64,000 nucleotides of DNA from Rugosimonospora africana (GTDB lineage Bacteria > Actinomycetota > Actinomycetes > Mycobacteriales > Micromonosporaceae), in assembly GCF_016862975.1 (NCBI RefSeq), contig NZ_BONZ01000075.1, positions 62,001 to 126,000 of the forward strand, given 5' to 3'. Shown here in pieces: positions 35,166 through 45,272 of the stretch (its first letter is position 1; each line of letters opens with the position of its first letter). A program made the position numbers and the translations under genes. The notes under the pieces were generated by a model. That model saw only the letters and a program-made list of their open reading frames with translations. It made no database searches and was not told where the DNA came from.

Positions 35166-35700
35166 AGAGATGTACGGTGATGGCGAGCCGCGGAGAGTCG
35201 GAAGGCACACCCGGACGGGCGGGCTCAGGTGATCAGCTTCCGTGGCGAGAGTCCCGAGCCAGTGTTGTCGGCGCTGGGCGGGTTGACCGCCCGGGCGGCA
35301 ATGCGGCCAGTAGCGCACGCAGCGCGCCCCTGTGCTGCCGCGATTGCCTGACCGGTGGTCCCGCACGCGATCTCTACGCCGGCTGTTAGCGGCCAGCTGG
35401 AATTCCCCGTACACGGCCAGTTGGTGGGGAGCCATCTGGCCGTCGGCGGTCACGGAGAGTCGAGGTCCATGTCAGTTGCTCTCTGACCGAGACGTCGGGG
35501 TCGCTCGGTGTTCGCGGTCGTCGCCGGACGGCTGCGTGCTGACGACTTGTTGACGTCTCCGGCGGCTCGTGGCATTCAACATGTACGGCGCTCAGGCCGG
35601 GGCGTTATCTGGCTTTGCCGGAGGTTGTGTCGATCTCTGTTGGTGCTGGTTGCCGGTCCCACGGTATGCTGCCGCACTGATTGCGGGATGGGGAAGTGCG

Positions 35701-36564
35701 ATGCCAACTCGGGTGATGCCGCGCCAAGAGCGCATCGACGGATTTCTGTCAAGCGGCCGATCCGCGGCTCAGGCCGGTGACTGGGCAGCGGCCAGTCTGG
35801 CGTGGATCGAGGCGGCCAAACTCGGCAGCGTCGAGGGCGCGAACCTCGTCAGCCGGGTCGCCGCGCCACAGCTCAAGCGCTCTGCGGACGCAGGCGACGT
35901 CGAAGCGCAGGCCGCGCTCGCGGGCATCGTGATGGACTACTACGACGAATCGGCCCTGCCGCGCGCTGTCCAATACGCGACGCAAGCGGCCGCATCGGGA
36001 AACGCGCACGCCCAGAGAACATTGGGATTCATGTACGAACGGGGACTCGGGGTCGAGCAGAATCTGCAGCGTGCCGTCGAACTTTGGCGCCAGGCGTCGC
36101 ACGGAGGCGACGGGTACGCAGCGTTCAACCTGGCGGGCCTGCATATCCGTGGTGATGTCCCGCTGGCGAACGAGGACGAATGCCTGCAGCTTCTGACCGT
36201 CGCCGCGCGGCGCGGCGTTCTGGAGGCCGGAGCTGTGCTCGGCGATCGCCTCGGAGCTGTTGACCGTGACGAGGAAGCGCTGACCTGGATTCTGTGGGCC
36301 GCCGAGCGCGGGTACGTCGACGCGATGTTCGCTGCGGGATGCTGGTATCGGGACGGCATCGGCACCTTGCGCAACGAGGTCCAAGCGATGCGCTGGTACT
36401 TCACGATGCTCGACCACGGAAGTGGCGACGGCGTGCACGAGGCGATCCAACTGGCCAAGGCCGGGATGACCGACGAACAGATTCGTGAAGCCGCACGGCT
36501 GGCAGGCCGGGAAGCCGACGGTGAGGTCACGATTCAGACCCTGGATGCTCTTCGGCACCCATAG
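35701..36564 (+). CDS. Sel1-like repeat protein
   Basis: 287-residue soluble alpha-solenoid from ATG 35701 (GGGGA upstream). It contains about five Sel1/TPR-like units: SADAGDVEAQAALAGIVMDY, AAASGNAHAQRTLGFMYERG, ASHGGDGYAAFNLAGLHIRG, AARRGVLEAGAVLGDRLGAV and AAERGYVDAMFAAGCWYRDG, the last two with the A-x-x-G-x-x-x-A spacing. Sel1 proteins serve as adaptors in signalling or as eukaryotic-like binding proteins. No signal peptide. No operon partner. Confidence 0.85.
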   Translation: MPTRVMPRQERIDGFLSSGRSAAQAGDWAAASLAWIEAAKLGSVEGANLVSRVAAPQLKRSADAGDVEAQAALAGIVMDYYDESALPRAVQYATQAAASGNAHAQRTLGFMYERGLGVEQNLQRAVELWRQASHGGDGYAAFNLAGLHIRGDVPLANEDECLQLLTVAARRGVLEAGAVLGDRLGAVDRDEEALTWILWAAERGYVDAMFAAGCWYRDGIGTLRNEVQAMRWYFTMLDHGSGDGVHEAIQLAKAGMTDEQIREAARLAGREADGEVTIQTLDALRHP

Positions 36565-36870
36565 AGCCTGCGCGCAACACGATCTCCGGCAGAGCCAGTG
36601 AGCGCCGACGCCTGAAACATGGGGCTGCGCACTGCGTCGTGCATCCGACCTTGAGAGACCAGCGCACCGTCGCGCCCGACGACGATGCACTGGCCAGCGC
36701 TGACCGCAGTCGCCGTGGGCGCATGATGCCGCTGATCACCGTTACTGGCGTGACTGCGATCACCGCCGCCGGCCGTCGCCACTGTACGTAATGTGCTGGC
36801 TGGCCGTCCTCGGGGAATCCAAACTGGCCGCTGACAGCCGGCCCGCACGCCGAGTGGCGGCGCCGTTCGC

Positions 36871-37085
36871 GTATTGGACATCGCCATGGACGCCGGTATC
36901 AGCGATCGAAGAAGTCCGCGCAGTAGTTCTCGTCCAGCACAGCCAGCGGTTGGGCCGCCCACTGCCGCCGGTGCACGCGAGTACGCCTACGGCGCGCTAC
37001 CCGCCGGCGCGGTCGGTTTCCTCCTCAAAGACGCAGGGCCCGTCCTACTCATCGAAGCCATCCGCGCCGCCAACGCTGGACACGC
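36871..37085 (+). pseudogene. Response-regulator receiver-domain relic
   Basis: The plus frame reads VLDIAMDAGI (around a phospho-Asp motif), then after degenerate sequence EYAYGALPAGAVGFLLKDAG and LLIEAIRAANAGHA, which match the end of a NarL-type receiver domain (conserved Lys in LLKD). No start and no HTH part; it breaks off where the LysR relic begins on the opposite strand. The preceding 36565-36870 shows nothing. Confidence 0.55.
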
Positions 37086-37588
37086 CCCGCATTGGCATCA
37101 GCGGTATTGCGGGAGGCCGCGATGTCGGCCAGGGCACAGATCCGGCCGTTCTCCCGCGCGGTGCACCAGATGAGGCCGACTTCGGCGGTCGGTAGACCGT
37201 CGAGGGGAACGACGACGACGTCCGAGCGCTCGAAATGCCGCGCCACCCACGCGACCGTTACATGCACGGCCTGCTTGTGTGCCACCAGGGCGACGATCTC
37301 CTGGATGGTGACGCCCGCCATCGGACGCAGCCGGAGCGGTCGGCCGTCCGGAGTGTGGGAGGGAAACCATGGCCGGGTGTCGGCCGAGTTCCGGAAGCTC
37401 GGCGGGTCGAGGACCTCGTAGTCGGCCAGCTCGGTGAAGGACACGCGGTGCCGGTGCGCCAGCTCATCGAGGTCGGTCAGGCGAAGCGTAAGGCCACGCT
37501 GGCGGCTCACCGGGACGGGACGCTGTTCAAAGCCATCAATGCACGCCCCTCCGCAATGCGGGGCGGCATCTCCGAGCATGTCCAACAT
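37049..37588 (-). pseudogene. LysR-type regulator relic (effector domain only)
   Basis: About 140 codons look like the C-terminal substrate-binding part of a LysR-family regulator: LTDLDELAHRHRVSFTELAD, LRPMAGVTIQEIVALVAHKQ, DVVVVPLDGLPTAEVGLIWC, ENGRICALADIAAS. The N-terminal winged helix and first half of the effector domain are absent upstream of about 37510, and the reading frame runs past the usual end into foreign sequence. Non-functional. Confidence 0.55.
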
Positions 37589-37737
37589 CCCCGCGCGCCT
37601 TTGGACGGCGAAGGGCCGCCGGTTGGTTGATCAGACTTGGCCTGTTGTTCATGCGCGGGTCGCCGCGAGCCGAGTCGCCGGTGATCTCATTCCTACGGGC
37701 CACACAGCCCGACATCGTGTAGGAACAAGAGGTACCA

Positions 37738-39395
37738 TGATCAACCGTTCGAAGCGCGCGCGGCGCCGGGGTACGCGCCGCACGATTCTGGCAACCGCGT
37801 CGATAGCCCTCGGCGCATCCCTCACCGCCGCCGCGACCGGCGGTACCGCTCAAGCCGCCGGGAAGACCCCGGTCATCCCGGGCGACCTGCTGCTCAGCCG
37901 GGTCCACTACACCGGTACCACCGACCTGATCACGCCCGGCGTCACCGTGTTGCCGACCGGCAGCGTCGCGATCGCCGACGGCAGCTTCGCGCACGTCTGG
38001 GACAACGTGTCGGTCGACTCGAACTTCGGGGTCACCGCGCCGATCTACCTTGACCAGCTCACCCCAGGCGGCGCGTTGGTCGACTCGATCGCCGCGCCGG
38101 ACGGCACACCCGCCGCGTCAAGCCGCGGCCACGATCTGCTGATGGGCAGCTTCTCCTCCAAGTCGGAGCTGGCCCTGAACCTGTCGACCGGCGGTTCCGC
38201 GGTCACCTTCATGGGATACGTCGCACCGGCCAACACCCTCGACGCGTCCAACGGCAACACCCCGGGCGTCTTCGACCCGACCAACCCGGACGGCCAGTCG
38301 GTCTACCGCGCGGTCGCCCAACTCGACGCGAACGGCAAGTTTTCGGTCACCCAGACCAACGCCTACAGCGGCGACAACGGGCGGGCGGCGATCCTCGACG
38401 AGGGCACCGGCCTGTACTACACGGCCGGCAACTCGAACAACGGCGAAGGTACCGATGTGCCAGGGCTGATCTTCGGCACCGGCGCGCAGATGGTCAGGCC
38501 GGCGAACACGCCCGAGCAGGCGCAGCTGACCGGCCAGCCGACCCCGGTCGGTGGCTTCAGCGTCACGCAGCTGCCCGCCAACACCAAGGCGGACAAGCTC
38601 GGCAAGGACACCAACTTCAGCGGGGTCACCGTCCACGACAACGTGCTGTACTACGACAAAGGCAGCGGCAGCAACGGCATCGACACCCTCTACTTCGTCG
38701 ACACCACCGGTAACGCCTGCCCACACGGTGTCGGCCTGCCGGCCCCCGGTGCCCCCCTTCCCGCTGAACCGGACTCCTACAACCCGTCCACCGGCGAGCC
38801 GGCGTACAACATGTGCGTGCTTGCCGGATTCCCGAACGCGCTGGCGAAGAGCGTCAAGACCCCGGAGACGGGTCCCGCCACCAACAGCACCGCCTTCGGC
38901 GGCATGTGGTTCGCCAACCCGACCACCCTGTACGTCGCCGACGCCGGCAACGGCACCGACACCTACAGCAACGGCAGCTACACGGCGGCCGCAGCCCAGA
39001 ACCTCGCCGGGATCCAGAAGTGGTCACTGGTCAACGGGACCTGGACCTACGACTACACCCTCAACGCCGGGCTCGGCCTCGGCGTGCCCTACACCGTGGC
39101 AGGGCTGCCCACCGGCACGAACAGCATCACCGGCCGGCCGTGGACACCCGCCGTCGACGGCGTGCGCAACCTCACCGGAAAGACCAACGCCGACGGCACC
39201 GTGACCCTCTACGCGGTCACCTCGACAGTCGGCGGCGTGTCCGACTACGGCGCCGACCCGAACAAGCTGGTCAGCATCACCGACCCGGCCACCGCAACCG
39301 CACTGCCCACCGGCGAACAGTTCACCACCCTGCGCACGGCCGCCCCCGGCGACGTGTTCCGGGGCCTCGCGTTCGCACCCGGCTCCACCCGCTGA
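37738..39395 (+). CDS. Large secreted protein, unknown family
   Basis: 552-residue exported protein. The N-terminus is Arg-rich with twin arginines (RRRGTRRTILATASIALGAS) and an AQAA-G cleavage site near residue 41, so Tat or Sec export is possible. The mature part is rich in Gly, Thr and Asn with recurring short beta motifs (GTGLYYTAGNSNN, NTLDASNGNTPG, PTTLYVADAGNGT), suggestive of a beta-propeller or beta-helix surface protein. Two cysteine pairs could form disulfides. ATG 37738 follows AAGAGG. A strong terminator follows, so it is a single-gene unit. No catalytic motif seen. Confidence 0.8.
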
Positions 39396-39400
39396 TCGCC

Positions 39401-39432
39401 GTGGCGGGCGTTCCTCCGGGGACGCCCGCCAC
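39401..39432. terminator. Rho-independent-like terminator
   Basis: GTGGCGGGCGT pairs perfectly with ACGCCCGCCAC around a 10-base loop, 5 bases after the stop of the secreted-protein gene. GC-rich stem without T-tract, usual for actinomycetes. Confidence 0.8.
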
Positions 39433-39639
39433 GACTAGCCGCAGACATCACGACCGAGATAGGTCTACGAAGCTCTCCGCCTACGCGGATACCCCGATCC
39501 GTATTGATTGCGACGGCCCTCATCGCTTGGGTTCCATCGAGGCTTCCGCTCTTCGTCATGGAGCGTGTGCGCAGCGAAGTTGGCCGTCGTAGACGGCGAC
39601 CTGACACTCGGCTCCGGACGTTGCGGCGTGCGCTGTTGG

Positions 39640-40833
39640 TCACCCCCGCTGTATGGACAGTTGAGCGGTGACTGCGTCAGGATTGATACCAAGTGTGCGC
39701 AAAAGTCGGGCGGCTTGGTCATCGCCGTCACCGAGAATAGCTGCCAGCAGGCGTGTCGTGCCGGTGAAGGGGTCGCCCGCCCTCCGCGCGGATGCGCTGG
39801 CCGAACGCAGCCCACGCATCGCGCCCGGGTCCAACGGTGGTGCCGGCCGACTGGTTCTCGGGGCGGTAGGCCAGCCTTTCGTCGGTACCGCTGCCAGGTC
39901 TACAACACCTTGCCGTGCGGCTGGTGAATCGGCCGCGGCGACGGTAGCGGCGAGCAGAGTGACCCCGTGCTCACGCAGTACCTGACCCGCGGTGTTATGA
40001 CGCGCGACCGATTCAGGCAAAACCGCACCCGCAGCGTGAAGTTGCTCGTGCAGGTCCAGAATGCTCAGCAGCACCTCGACAGTTCCGGTGTGAGCGTGGC
40101 CCAGGCGGACCGCCTGTTTGGCCGCGTCGCCCTCGATCAAGAGCGGGATAGGGTGGCCGTAGCGGGCGCCGTAGCGACGAAACGGACGGCGCACCGCGAA
40201 ATACATGCCGGTCGCGACAGCTGCCCTCCAGGGCAGATCCAGCGTGGCGGACGTCTTCGACGGCAGGACACGCAGCACCTTAAGCACCTGCGGTGCCCAG
40301 TTCGGTGGACTGTCACCGGCGCGGTACCGGGACGACTGCCGGTCCAGCAGTTGCCCGCCGTGACCGACCACCCACATCCGCCCGGCGAGCTCGGCGGCGG
40401 CGCTGCCCGGCTCGGCGAATATCGCGGCGAGCAGATGACGGATCCCGGCGTGCACCCCGTCGCGGCGACTCGCCTCGTGGACGGCCTCGTAGACCGCGTG
40501 ACGGACCAAGGGCGAGAACACGGCCACGCCCGGACCGCCATCGTAAGCCGCTTCCCGCAGCACGCCCTCGGCGAACAATTCCACCTGCCGGTCGAATCCG
40601 GCGAACAACCGCGAGCGCTGCCCCAATGGGTCGCCGTCGACCAGTCCAGGCTCCTGCCGCCAGGCATGTGACGCAGGCAGGGGGAACTGGCCCAGCTCAG
40701 GTACCCGCACCGCGCCCTGTCGCAGCACCAACGCCGAACTGACCACGCCCTGCCCGCCGCGCACCGCTCGCCGATAGGCCCGCGCCAACGTCCCGACGAG
40801 GCCGGCACCTGGCCGCACACCCACCACGTCCAC
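39640..40833 (-). CDS. Clp N-domain-repeat protein
   Basis: 397-residue protein with Clp-N-like (double Clp repeat) modules: SPLVRHAVYEAVHEASRRDG with HLLAAIFAEPGSAAAELA; AAKQAVRLGHAHTGTVEVLL; and GLRSASASARRAGDPFTGTT, RLLAAILGDGDDQAARLLRT. There is no AAA+ ATPase domain, so it is not ClpA/C itself. Clp-N-only proteins can act as adaptors that bind degrons or hand substrates to ClpC, which would be the inferred role. The start is placed at GTG 40833; a TTG at 40860 overlaps the IS110 relic. Confidence 0.75.
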   Translation of the reverse strand: MDVVGVRPGAGLVGTLARAYRRAVRGGQGVVSSALVLRQGAVRVPELGQFPLPASHAWRQEPGLVDGDPLGQRSRLFAGFDRQVELFAEGVLREAAYDGGPGVAVFSPLVRHAVYEAVHEASRRDGVHAGIRHLLAAIFAEPGSAAAELAGRMWVVGHGGQLLDRQSSRYRAGDSPPNWAPQVLKVLRVLPSKTSATLDLPWRAAVATGMYFAVRRPFRRYGARYGHPIPLLIEGDAAKQAVRLGHAHTGTVEVLLSILDLHEQLHAAGAVLPESVARHNTAGQVLREHGVTLLAATVAAADSPAARQGVVDLAAVPTKGWPTAPRTSRPAPPLDPGAMRGLRSASASARRAGDPFTGTTRLLAAILGDGDDQAARLLRTLGINPDAVTAQLSIQRG

Positions 40834-40856
40834 ACCATTGAGTGTCGCCCTCAAAG

Positions 40857-41048
40857 TCAACTACTCCGCAACTTTCCGGGCAACACCCAGGCCCGGCACA
40901 ACAGTCGGAGCCGCGCCAACACCCGCGCATCGTCATCGGTAACCACGATCGCCTGCTCCACGTCCGTCAGGTCGATACCGACGACCGCGTTGCCGGCCGG
41001 CACCAACGCCCGCAGCCCGGGCAAATGCTCCTTCGCGGTTACAGTCAC
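40857..41048 (-). pseudogene. IS110-family transposase N-terminal fragment
   Basis: 63 codons from GTG 41048 encode VVGIDLTDVEQAIVVTDDDA and RVLARLRLLCRAWVL, matching the start of the IS110 RuvC-like DEDD domain (the first catalytic Asp in GIDL). It stops after 63 of about 400 residues, at the edge of the Clp-N gene. A separate IS110 C-terminal relic lies at 46.9-47.4 kb on the other strand. Confidence 0.65.
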
Positions 41049-41066
41049 CTCACGACCGGCCGTACA

Positions 41067-41086
41067 CTCGCTCGCTCGCTCGCTCG
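41067..41086. repeat. Tetranucleotide tandem repeat (CTCG)5
   Basis: Five perfect CTCG units between the IS110 fragment start and the DUF6959-like gene. Short microsatellite; no function assigned. Confidence 0.85.
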
Positions 41087-41128
41087 CCTGAGCATCGGAT
41101 AGGCGGTAGACACGCTTATGATCATGTT

Positions 41129-41413
41129 GTGGTATGGGTTGAGGTCGAGCTGCTAACTCAGCAGCACAGCAACGCCGTGCTGCGGCTTCCAGCACGACGG
41201 TTCCCTGGCGTGTTGGTTCAGGGCGACAGTCTGCAGGTACTGACCGAGGATCTCGAGCGAGCGCAACGGGCGTTGCAGCGCGGCGAAGTCGCTGATGCCC
41301 AGGACGAGTTGGATTCCCTCGTGGCGAGCCTGCGAGAGCTGCGCGATACGTACGTGGCGGTACTCGACGCGGCCGGAGTGCCATTGCCGTTCAACCGGCC
41401 CAGCGCCGGATAG
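41129..41413 (+). CDS. DUF6959-family-like small protein
   Basis: 94-residue soluble protein. VEVELLTQQHSNAVLRLPAR, FPGVLVQGDSLQVL and the helical C-terminus match the DUF6959 pattern I recall (E-V-E-x-L, xAVLRLPGRxFPGVLVQGDSL). Members are often next to polymorphic-toxin or mobile genes and may be immunity-like, but the function is not established. Start GTG 41129; no strong ribosome-binding site. Followed by repeat copy B. Confidence 0.75.
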   Translation: MVWVEVELLTQQHSNAVLRLPARRFPGVLVQGDSLQVLTEDLERAQRALQRGEVADAQDELDSLVASLRELRDTYVAVLDAAGVPLPFNRPSAG

Positions 41414-41688
41414 GCAGTCCGGCCCCCCAGCCTCGCCGGGTCCCATCCCAATACCCCAGGTCCACTCCCGTCGACGCTCGAAAGCCAGACCTGGGGTGCG
41501 GGACCCAGGCGGTCGTGCGACGGCGTGGTCACCGACCTACGCGGACGGACCACACGAGTATCCGACAGTCAGGTGGTACTCGAACTGGTCCTTGCTGCCC
41601 GTCCGGCCGAACCGGCCAACCAATCAGACCCGCCTCGCTGTGACCATGCCTTCTAGGATCCGCAGCACCGGGTTACGTGGATCGGAGC

Positions 41689-41992
41689 GCTTCTCCAAAC
41701 AGGAAGAGGTCAAAATCCTGCTCCCAGTTTGCCCCCACCCGTAACCAGCAACGACTCCACCACACCTTTCACCAACCTCGATCAACAGGCACGTGACCTC
41801 GGCCGATACGAAGCCGTCCAGCGCCGTTCGCGGACGTTGAGCGCAGTTGTGTCAGCGAACGCCCGCCGAGCCCGTGACCAGCACCAACACGAGGCGTCCC
41901 AGGTGAGGGCCGACCCTTCACGGCCGATGCGAGCCGTTCGCGACCGTTCAGCGCCGTTGCGAGCGACCCCGTGCTCCCAATCTGCTCCCCCG
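41689..41992 (+). repeat. Dispersed repeat R1, copy B (full)
   Basis: Full-length copy of about 304 bp. Left pair: TGCTCCCA (41719-41726) and TGCCCCCA (41730-41737); right pair: TGCTCCCA (41972-41979) and TGCTCCCC (41983-41990), each 11 bases apart. Internal sequence includes CACCTTTCACCAACCTCGA, TCAACAGGCA and several GCCGTTCGCG/GCCGTTGCG submotifs. Ends 38 bases before the gene at 42030. No ORF is conserved between copies. Confidence 0.85.
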
Positions 41993-42029
41993 CAATGACC
42001 GGGCGTGACCTGGGTAGTCTCCAGCGTTG

Positions 42030-42515
42030 ATGAGACGATCCCTCGGTAATCGGGCCACGTTCGCCGTGGAGGTGGCCGATACCGAGCCGCACGCACTCCG
42101 CACGGTCGACGTGTGGGCGGCCGGCAAACGGCTGACCATTGCCGACAACTCGGCTTTCGTGCCGTCCTTCTCCCGAGCCATGCGGTCGAGCGCGGCACAG
42201 GCACGCCGACACGATGTCAAACCCTGCCCCCTTCCGGGCCGCTCGCCAGAGGAGATTTTCCGACTGCTGCACGCAGACCATACAGAGTTCCGGGAGCAGT
42301 TCTGGTTCATGCAGTGGGGCGAGACCATCGACAACGTCGCGACATACGCCTACCTTGACAACAACGATCTGGTGATCGTCTTCGCGTTCTGGCGGGAGGA
42401 TCATCCCTTCCCGGAAGACCTGGGCAAAGTCTTCGTCGCCAGGATCCCGCCGGACGAGTTCGCGGTCATCGCCGAGCAAGCAGCCGACCTGCTAGAGGCC
42501 GAGTGCGTCGAATAA
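42030..42515 (+). CDS. Hypothetical protein
   Basis: 161-residue soluble protein from ATG 42030 (TTG directly before it is an alternative). Beta-rich N-terminus (ATFAVEVADTEPHALRTVDV, WAAGKRLTIADNSAF), a central helix PEEIFRLLHADHTEFREQFW, and a beta/helix end (DLVIVFAFWREDHPFPEDLG, EFAVIAEQAADLLE). No motif recognised; size and stand-alone position are like immunity-type proteins. It lies just after repeat copy B and converges on a terminator. Confidence 0.7.
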   Translation: MRRSLGNRATFAVEVADTEPHALRTVDVWAAGKRLTIADNSAFVPSFSRAMRSSAAQARRHDVKPCPLPGRSPEEIFRLLHADHTEFREQFWFMQWGETIDNVATYAYLDNNDLVIVFAFWREDHPFPEDLGKVFVARIPPDEFAVIAEQAADLLEAECVE

Positions 42516-42600
42516 TACGGCGAGGTCAGTGTGGCCAGATTCCAAGCTGGTCGGGTCACCACGGCTGCAGGCATCGGCTTCGACAGACCGGCGGCCGGGC

Positions 42601-42636
42601 AACGGGTCCGGGCCCTTCGCTGGGCCCGGACCCGTT
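42601..42636. terminator. Bidirectional terminator between convergent genes
   Basis: AACGGGTCCGGGCCC and GGGCCCGGACCCGTT pair perfectly over 15 bp around TTCGCT. It serves the plus gene ending at 42515 and the minus gene ending at 42664. Confidence 0.88.
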
Positions 42637-42663
42637 CGTCAGGAGCTCAACCCGTGGCTGTTG

Positions 42664-43953
42664 TTAGCCGAGGTTCTGTGGGGCCTTCGCGCTGATTTTC
42701 GCGGGCGCCGTTAGCGAAAGGTTCGACACGACGTATGCGGTCGCCACGCCGGCTGGTGTGACGGTCCAGAGGTCGGGGGTTCCGTCACCGGTGAAGTCCA
42801 CCGCCTCCACGGTCGAGTACGTGGCGCCGGTGTTCCAGCTCTGAGCGATCTCGTACTGCTGGTAGGTGATCGAGCCGGTGCCGTCACCGTTGTCGGTGAA
42901 GCGCACTCCCTCCCAGAGGTACAGTGCCCCGGTCGTGCGGTTCCACAGGTAGATGGCTGTACCGGACCGTACCTGCGTGCTGAACAGCTGCCAGTTCTCC
43001 CAGTCCGTCCCGCCGGTCGGGGTCAGGTTGGGGGTCATCTCTGAGGAGGTGGGCAGCGGAAAGTTGATCTGGATTGGGTAGTAGGCGAGGTGGTAGCCGT
43101 TGCTGGGGTTGCCACTGATGCCGATGAAGTCCGGTGTGGCGTTGGTGAAGCCCGACGACTTGTACGCGTTCGCCAGATCGATCGGGCTGTTGCCGTCCCA
43201 GTCGCTGAAATAGTCGAGGCCGGCGTCGATGCCGTCGATGTCGGTTAGAGGGGAGCCATCGCCGCTGCCGGGCAGGATCATTCCGGCGCCCGCCTTTGGG
43301 CCGTCGACGAAGTAGATCATTACGTCCTGGAGGTTGTCGTCCAGAAAGTTGCCGGTGATGATCTTCGCGCCGTCGAAGTACGAGGGATCGCCGCCCGCGG
43401 TTTTCCCCGTGATGTTCACGGCCGGCGTGCGTACCCGGCCCGTGGCGTACCCGGCGGGCCTCCCAGCGGCGAGCCAGAGCCCGGAGCCCAGGCCGGATGG
43501 GTCGCCGACGGTGACGATGTCCGGAACACCGTCACCGTCGGAGTCCTTCTCTGCGGCGGGGGTGGCCCCGTCGGCGAAGTAGTAGTTGAACGTCGCGAGC
43601 CCGGCGGTTCCGTCGGCGCCGATGCCCTCGACGTACATGCCGTTGAGGTGAGTGGTGAAGGTCAGGTAGACGATGGCGGAGCCTGTCTTGTCCGCCTTGA
43701 TGGTTTTGTGCTTCCCGCCGTTGATCCAGTACTCGTACTTGACGGGGAGGTCTCCCCGGCCGTCGCTGGAGAATGTCACAGGGGCGGTGGGAACCCCGAT
43801 CTTCGCCTGATGCTCGTACAGCAGTCCGCTGACCACGACGCCCGATACTTGATCCGGCGCCGCGACCGCGGCCCCCGCGGACCCGAGAACCAGCAGTCCC
43901 GAGAGTGGCGCCGCAAGCATTGCTACCGCCGCGCTCTGACGTCTTAGTGCCAT
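42664..43953 (-). CDS. Secreted protein with FG-GAP/VCBS-like repeats
   Basis: 429-residue exported protein. Signal peptide of about 31 residues (MALRRQSAAVAMLAAPLSGL ... GAAVAAPD). Mature part: an Ig-like segment with VTFSSDGRGDLPVKYEYWI, then calcium-binding-like repeats DSDGDGVPDIVTVGDPSG and VEAVDFTGDGTPDLWTVTPA, which resemble FG-GAP/VCBS beta-propeller blades. Probably a cell-surface or extracellular binding protein. ATG 43953 has GGAGG 8 bases upstream. Single transcription unit with terminator. Substrate unknown. Confidence 0.85.
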   Translation of the reverse strand: MALRRQSAAVAMLAAPLSGLLVLGSAGAAVAAPDQVSGVVVSGLLYEHQAKIGVPTAPVTFSSDGRGDLPVKYEYWINGGKHKTIKADKTGSAIVYLTFTTHLNGMYVEGIGADGTAGLATFNYYFADGATPAAEKDSDGDGVPDIVTVGDPSGLGSGLWLAAGRPAGYATGRVRTPAVNITGKTAGGDPSYFDGAKIITGNFLDDNLQDVMIYFVDGPKAGAGMILPGSGDGSPLTDIDGIDAGLDYFSDWDGNSPIDLANAYKSSGFTNATPDFIGISGNPSNGYHLAYYPIQINFPLPTSSEMTPNLTPTGGTDWENWQLFSTQVRSGTAIYLWNRTTGALYLWEGVRFTDNGDGTGSITYQQYEIAQSWNTGATYSTVEAVDFTGDGTPDLWTVTPAGVATAYVVSNLSLTAPAKISAKAPQNLG

Positions 43954-44468
43954 CCTGACTCCTCCAGTTTGGTGTGAGATGGAGGCTAGACGATCATGCC
44001 GACACTTCGGTTCCGTGGAGGTCGGCGGCCCGGAGGGCATGGTTCTCGTCGGGGCGGGTAGCCGGCGGGGATGAGGGTAGTGGTAATCGCACAGGCGCGA
44101 CGGGCGTGCCCCGGTTCGCGCAGCGCCGCCAACCGAACCGGGCCAACAAGGCGCCTCGAGTCGGCGACCGCCGCACCGGACCGTCCACAATGCACCATCC
44201 GTCGCACTTGCCGCGAAGCGCGGATCGCGCCACATCGAGTGAGTCCGGACAGACTGCCGCAACGCCTTCGAGCTTGCCTGACGCCCCGGACAGCAGACGC
44301 TGACCGCTGAAGGGTTCGCCTCGAACGCGAAGTGCTGGGGTCCCATGTCCCGGAACCGACACGAGCCACCCAGGTCCGCGCCTATCCACCATCCCGGGGG
44401 CCGTGGGTGCGGTAGCCCGCGGCAAATTGCGTAGCTCGGGCGGATCAGGGACCCGTACCGTCTTCCCC
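43954..44468. other. Divergent intergenic region
   Basis: About 0.5 kb between the secreted-protein gene (leftward) and the SIR2 gene (rightward). No supported gene; it should hold both promoters. No clear repeat seen. Confidence 0.4.
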
Positions 44469-45272
44469 ATGCCGAAGCAGGTTCCCGTCTGGATGCGTGA
44501 CGTGACGCGGATCGCGGTGCTGTCCGGTGCCGGCATCTCCACCGGCTCGGGCATCCCCGACTACCGGGGACCGGACGGAGTGTGGACCCGGGACCCCGCG
44601 GCCGCCGCCGCATTCACCCTCGACACCTACCTGCGCGACCCGGACGTCCGCGCCAGGTTCTGGCGTACCTACGTCGACCACCCGGCCTGGCAAGCCCAGC
44701 CCAACGCCGCCCACCAGGCACTGGCCCGACTCGACGAGTCCGGAATCGCGGTGCGGGTACTGACGCAGAACATCGACGGGCTGCACCAACGCGCCGGCCT
44801 GGCCGACCGCAAAGTACTGGAACTTCACGGCACCATGTGGACCACCACCTGCACACGATGCCGCAGCACGGTTCCGACCACGGCGATACGGGCCCGCGTC
44901 GCCACCGGAGAGCACGACCCCCACTGCACCGGGTGCGGCGGTCCCCTCAAGCTCGATACTGTCCTGTTCGGACAGAACCTCAACCCCGACATCATGCGTC
45001 AGGCCGTCGCGATCGTCTCCAACACCCCACTACTGCTCGCCATCGGCTCCTCGCTACTCGTCGAGCCGGCCGCGCAACTGTGCCGGGTCGCGGTCGAACG
45101 GGGTGCACACCTGGTCGTCATCAACCGCGACCCCACCCCGTACGACCACCTAGCGATCGAGGTGATCCGCACCGACATTACCCACGCGGTCACCGACCTC
45201 GTCGACCAACTCATCGCCGCCGGCGCTCGGGTGCGTGGGGCCGACGACACGCGGCGGAAGATGCCGGCATGA
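44469..45272 (+). CDS. SIR2-family NAD-dependent deacylase
   Basis: 267-residue sirtuin with an intact core: NAD site GAGISTGSGIPDYRG (20-34), TQNIDGLH (99-106), catalytic His120 in LELHG, zinc ribbon Cys128/Cys131 and Cys153/Cys156, GSSLLVEPAA and VVINRD. The usual FGExLP after the zinc domain is FGQNLN here. This is the deacetylase-type architecture, not the long SIR2 fused to a toxin domain of known defence systems. It should remove acyl groups from lysines using NAD+. Its stop overlaps the start of the HEAT gene (ATGA), so the two are translationally coupled. ATG 44469 chosen; upstream codons are non-coding. Confidence 0.92.
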   Translation: MPKQVPVWMRDVTRIAVLSGAGISTGSGIPDYRGPDGVWTRDPAAAAAFTLDTYLRDPDVRARFWRTYVDHPAWQAQPNAAHQALARLDESGIAVRVLTQNIDGLHQRAGLADRKVLELHGTMWTTTCTRCRSTVPTTAIRARVATGEHDPHCTGCGGPLKLDTVLFGQNLNPDIMRQAVAIVSNTPLLLAIGSSLLVEPAAQLCRVAVERGAHLVVINRDPTPYDHLAIEVIRTDITHAVTDLVDQLIAAGARVRGADDTRRKMPA